Of a stretch of DNA of 64,000 nucleotides, positions 63,556 through 64,000 are shown in pieces. This DNA comes from Rhodocyclaceae bacterium. GTDB taxonomy: Bacteria; Pseudomonadota; Gammaproteobacteria; Burkholderiales; Rhodocyclaceae. The stretch covers positions 1 through 64,000 of the forward strand of contig JADJAS010000005.1 in the NCBI GenBank assembly GCA_016704145.1, read 5' to 3'. The position numbers were made by a program, and so were the translations under genes. Below the pieces are notes generated by a model. The model was given only the letters and a program-made list of their open reading frames with translations, was not told the origin of the DNA and did not search any database. Positions within the stretch are counted from its first letter, which is position 1. Each line of letters opens with the position of its first letter.

Positions 63556-64000
63556 ATGACCGCCTCCCGCTTCCCCATCGCTTCTCGAATAGCCGGAACC
63601 GCCTTCACCACATGTCTGGCCGGCCTATCGGCCCTGGCCGGCGCCAGTGAATGCGCGTCCATCGACGACGATACCCTGCGTCTGCGCTGCTACGACCGGC
63701 AGTTCCGGCCGGCGCCGAATCCGGCTAGTACCACAACCGGCACGCCCGGCGCGGCCACGCCAGCGGCCTCGCCGACCAACCGGAACCAGGGAGCGGACAG
63801 GGAAACGCTGCTGGCGACGCGCTCCGGACTGCAAGCCAACAAGGGGCGCAGCTTGGCCGAGACCTGGGACCTCGACCCCGCCGACGCCCGCGGCACCTTC
63901 GAGATCAAGGCCTACAAGCCGATGCACCTCCTGGTCGGCACCCATACCGACCATGTCAATCGCCAACCGGTCTCCGCCCAGCACGACAACTCGGTGGACT
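63556..64000 (+). CDS. pldA: Outer membrane phospholipase A, 5' part only
   Basis: The frame opens at ATG 63556 and runs off the window (148 codons). It has a signal peptide (about residues 1-31, ending LSALAGASE), a cysteine-rich start (CASIDDDTLRLRCYDRQF), a disordered Pro/Thr/Ala linker, then SLAETWDLDPADARGTFEIK and HLLVGTHTDHVNRQPVS, the beginning of the PldA beta barrel. The catalytic His/Ser lie beyond the edge. Confidence 0.75.
   Translation, partial: MTASRFPIASRIAGTAFTTCLAGLSALAGASECASIDDDTLRLRCYDRQFRPAPNPASTTTGTPGAATPAASPTNRNQGADRETLLATRSGLQANKGRSLAETWDLDPADARGTFEIKAYKPMHLLVGTHTDHVNRQPVSAQHDNSVD

Noticed and set aside
1..64000. CRISPR array
   Set aside because: No regularly spaced identical repeats of 23-40 bases were seen; the iterons at 6746-6831 have only a 7-base gap and follow repA.

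Overview
The window looks like a chromosome segment of a betaproteobacterium, most likely a Rhodocyclales or Sterolibacteriaceae-type lineage. Evidence: GC-rich core genes, a priB-containing rpsF-priB-rpsR-rplI cluster, an sspA/sspB-petABC block, an rnfABCDGE operon, and a circularly permuted (two-piece) tmRNA with tag ANDERFALAA, a form known from some betaproteobacteria. I assign no species.

Bases 1 to about 28,230 are a mosaic accessory region. From left to right: a frameshifted DUF4747-like gene coupled to a four-helix membrane protein; a frameshifted phage integrase with a DUF4224 partner; a hairpin-dense stretch of about 400 bases in front of an intact tyrosine recombinase and a small overlapping partner; a plasmid-type repA followed by four iteron-like repeats; a type I restriction-modification locus (hsdR, hsdS, an SF2 helicase, an hsdS remnant, a Fic protein, three operator-like palindromes, two tandem hsdM genes); a coupled serine recombinase/ParB/RepB trio; a resolvase with a res-like site; a DUF4160/DUF2442 pair; and a small decayed element holding an IS3 copy and a truncated integrase. 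Two 3' halves of tRNA-Ser(UGA) (24431-24488 and 28171-28230) share the core AACTTGAAAAC and look like successive attachment-site scars of tandem integrations.

Bases 28,300 to 57,017 are ordinary, dense core genome: tmRNA, ribosomal proteins, HDOD protein, tRNA-Arg(CCU), sspBA, cytochrome bc1 (petABC), recR-ebfC-dnaX, 4.5S RNA, comEC, pyrD, rnf operon, nnr, nadC, tRNA-Ser(GGA), thrC-hom-alaC. From 57,018 onward are a truncated WYL regulator, a vapBC pair, an IS1595 element with an 8-bp target duplication, a deletion scar fusing arnC to arnA, intact arnD, bcp, phoH, infA, cspA and the start of pldA.

Reading-frame breaks are strikingly uneven. I count about 16 single-base shifts in otherwise well-conserved genes between 1 and 26 kb, and none in the dense block from 28.6 to 57 kb. 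This means either decay of the island or a locally poor consensus. Broken genes are listed as pseudogenes with the approximate position of each shift.
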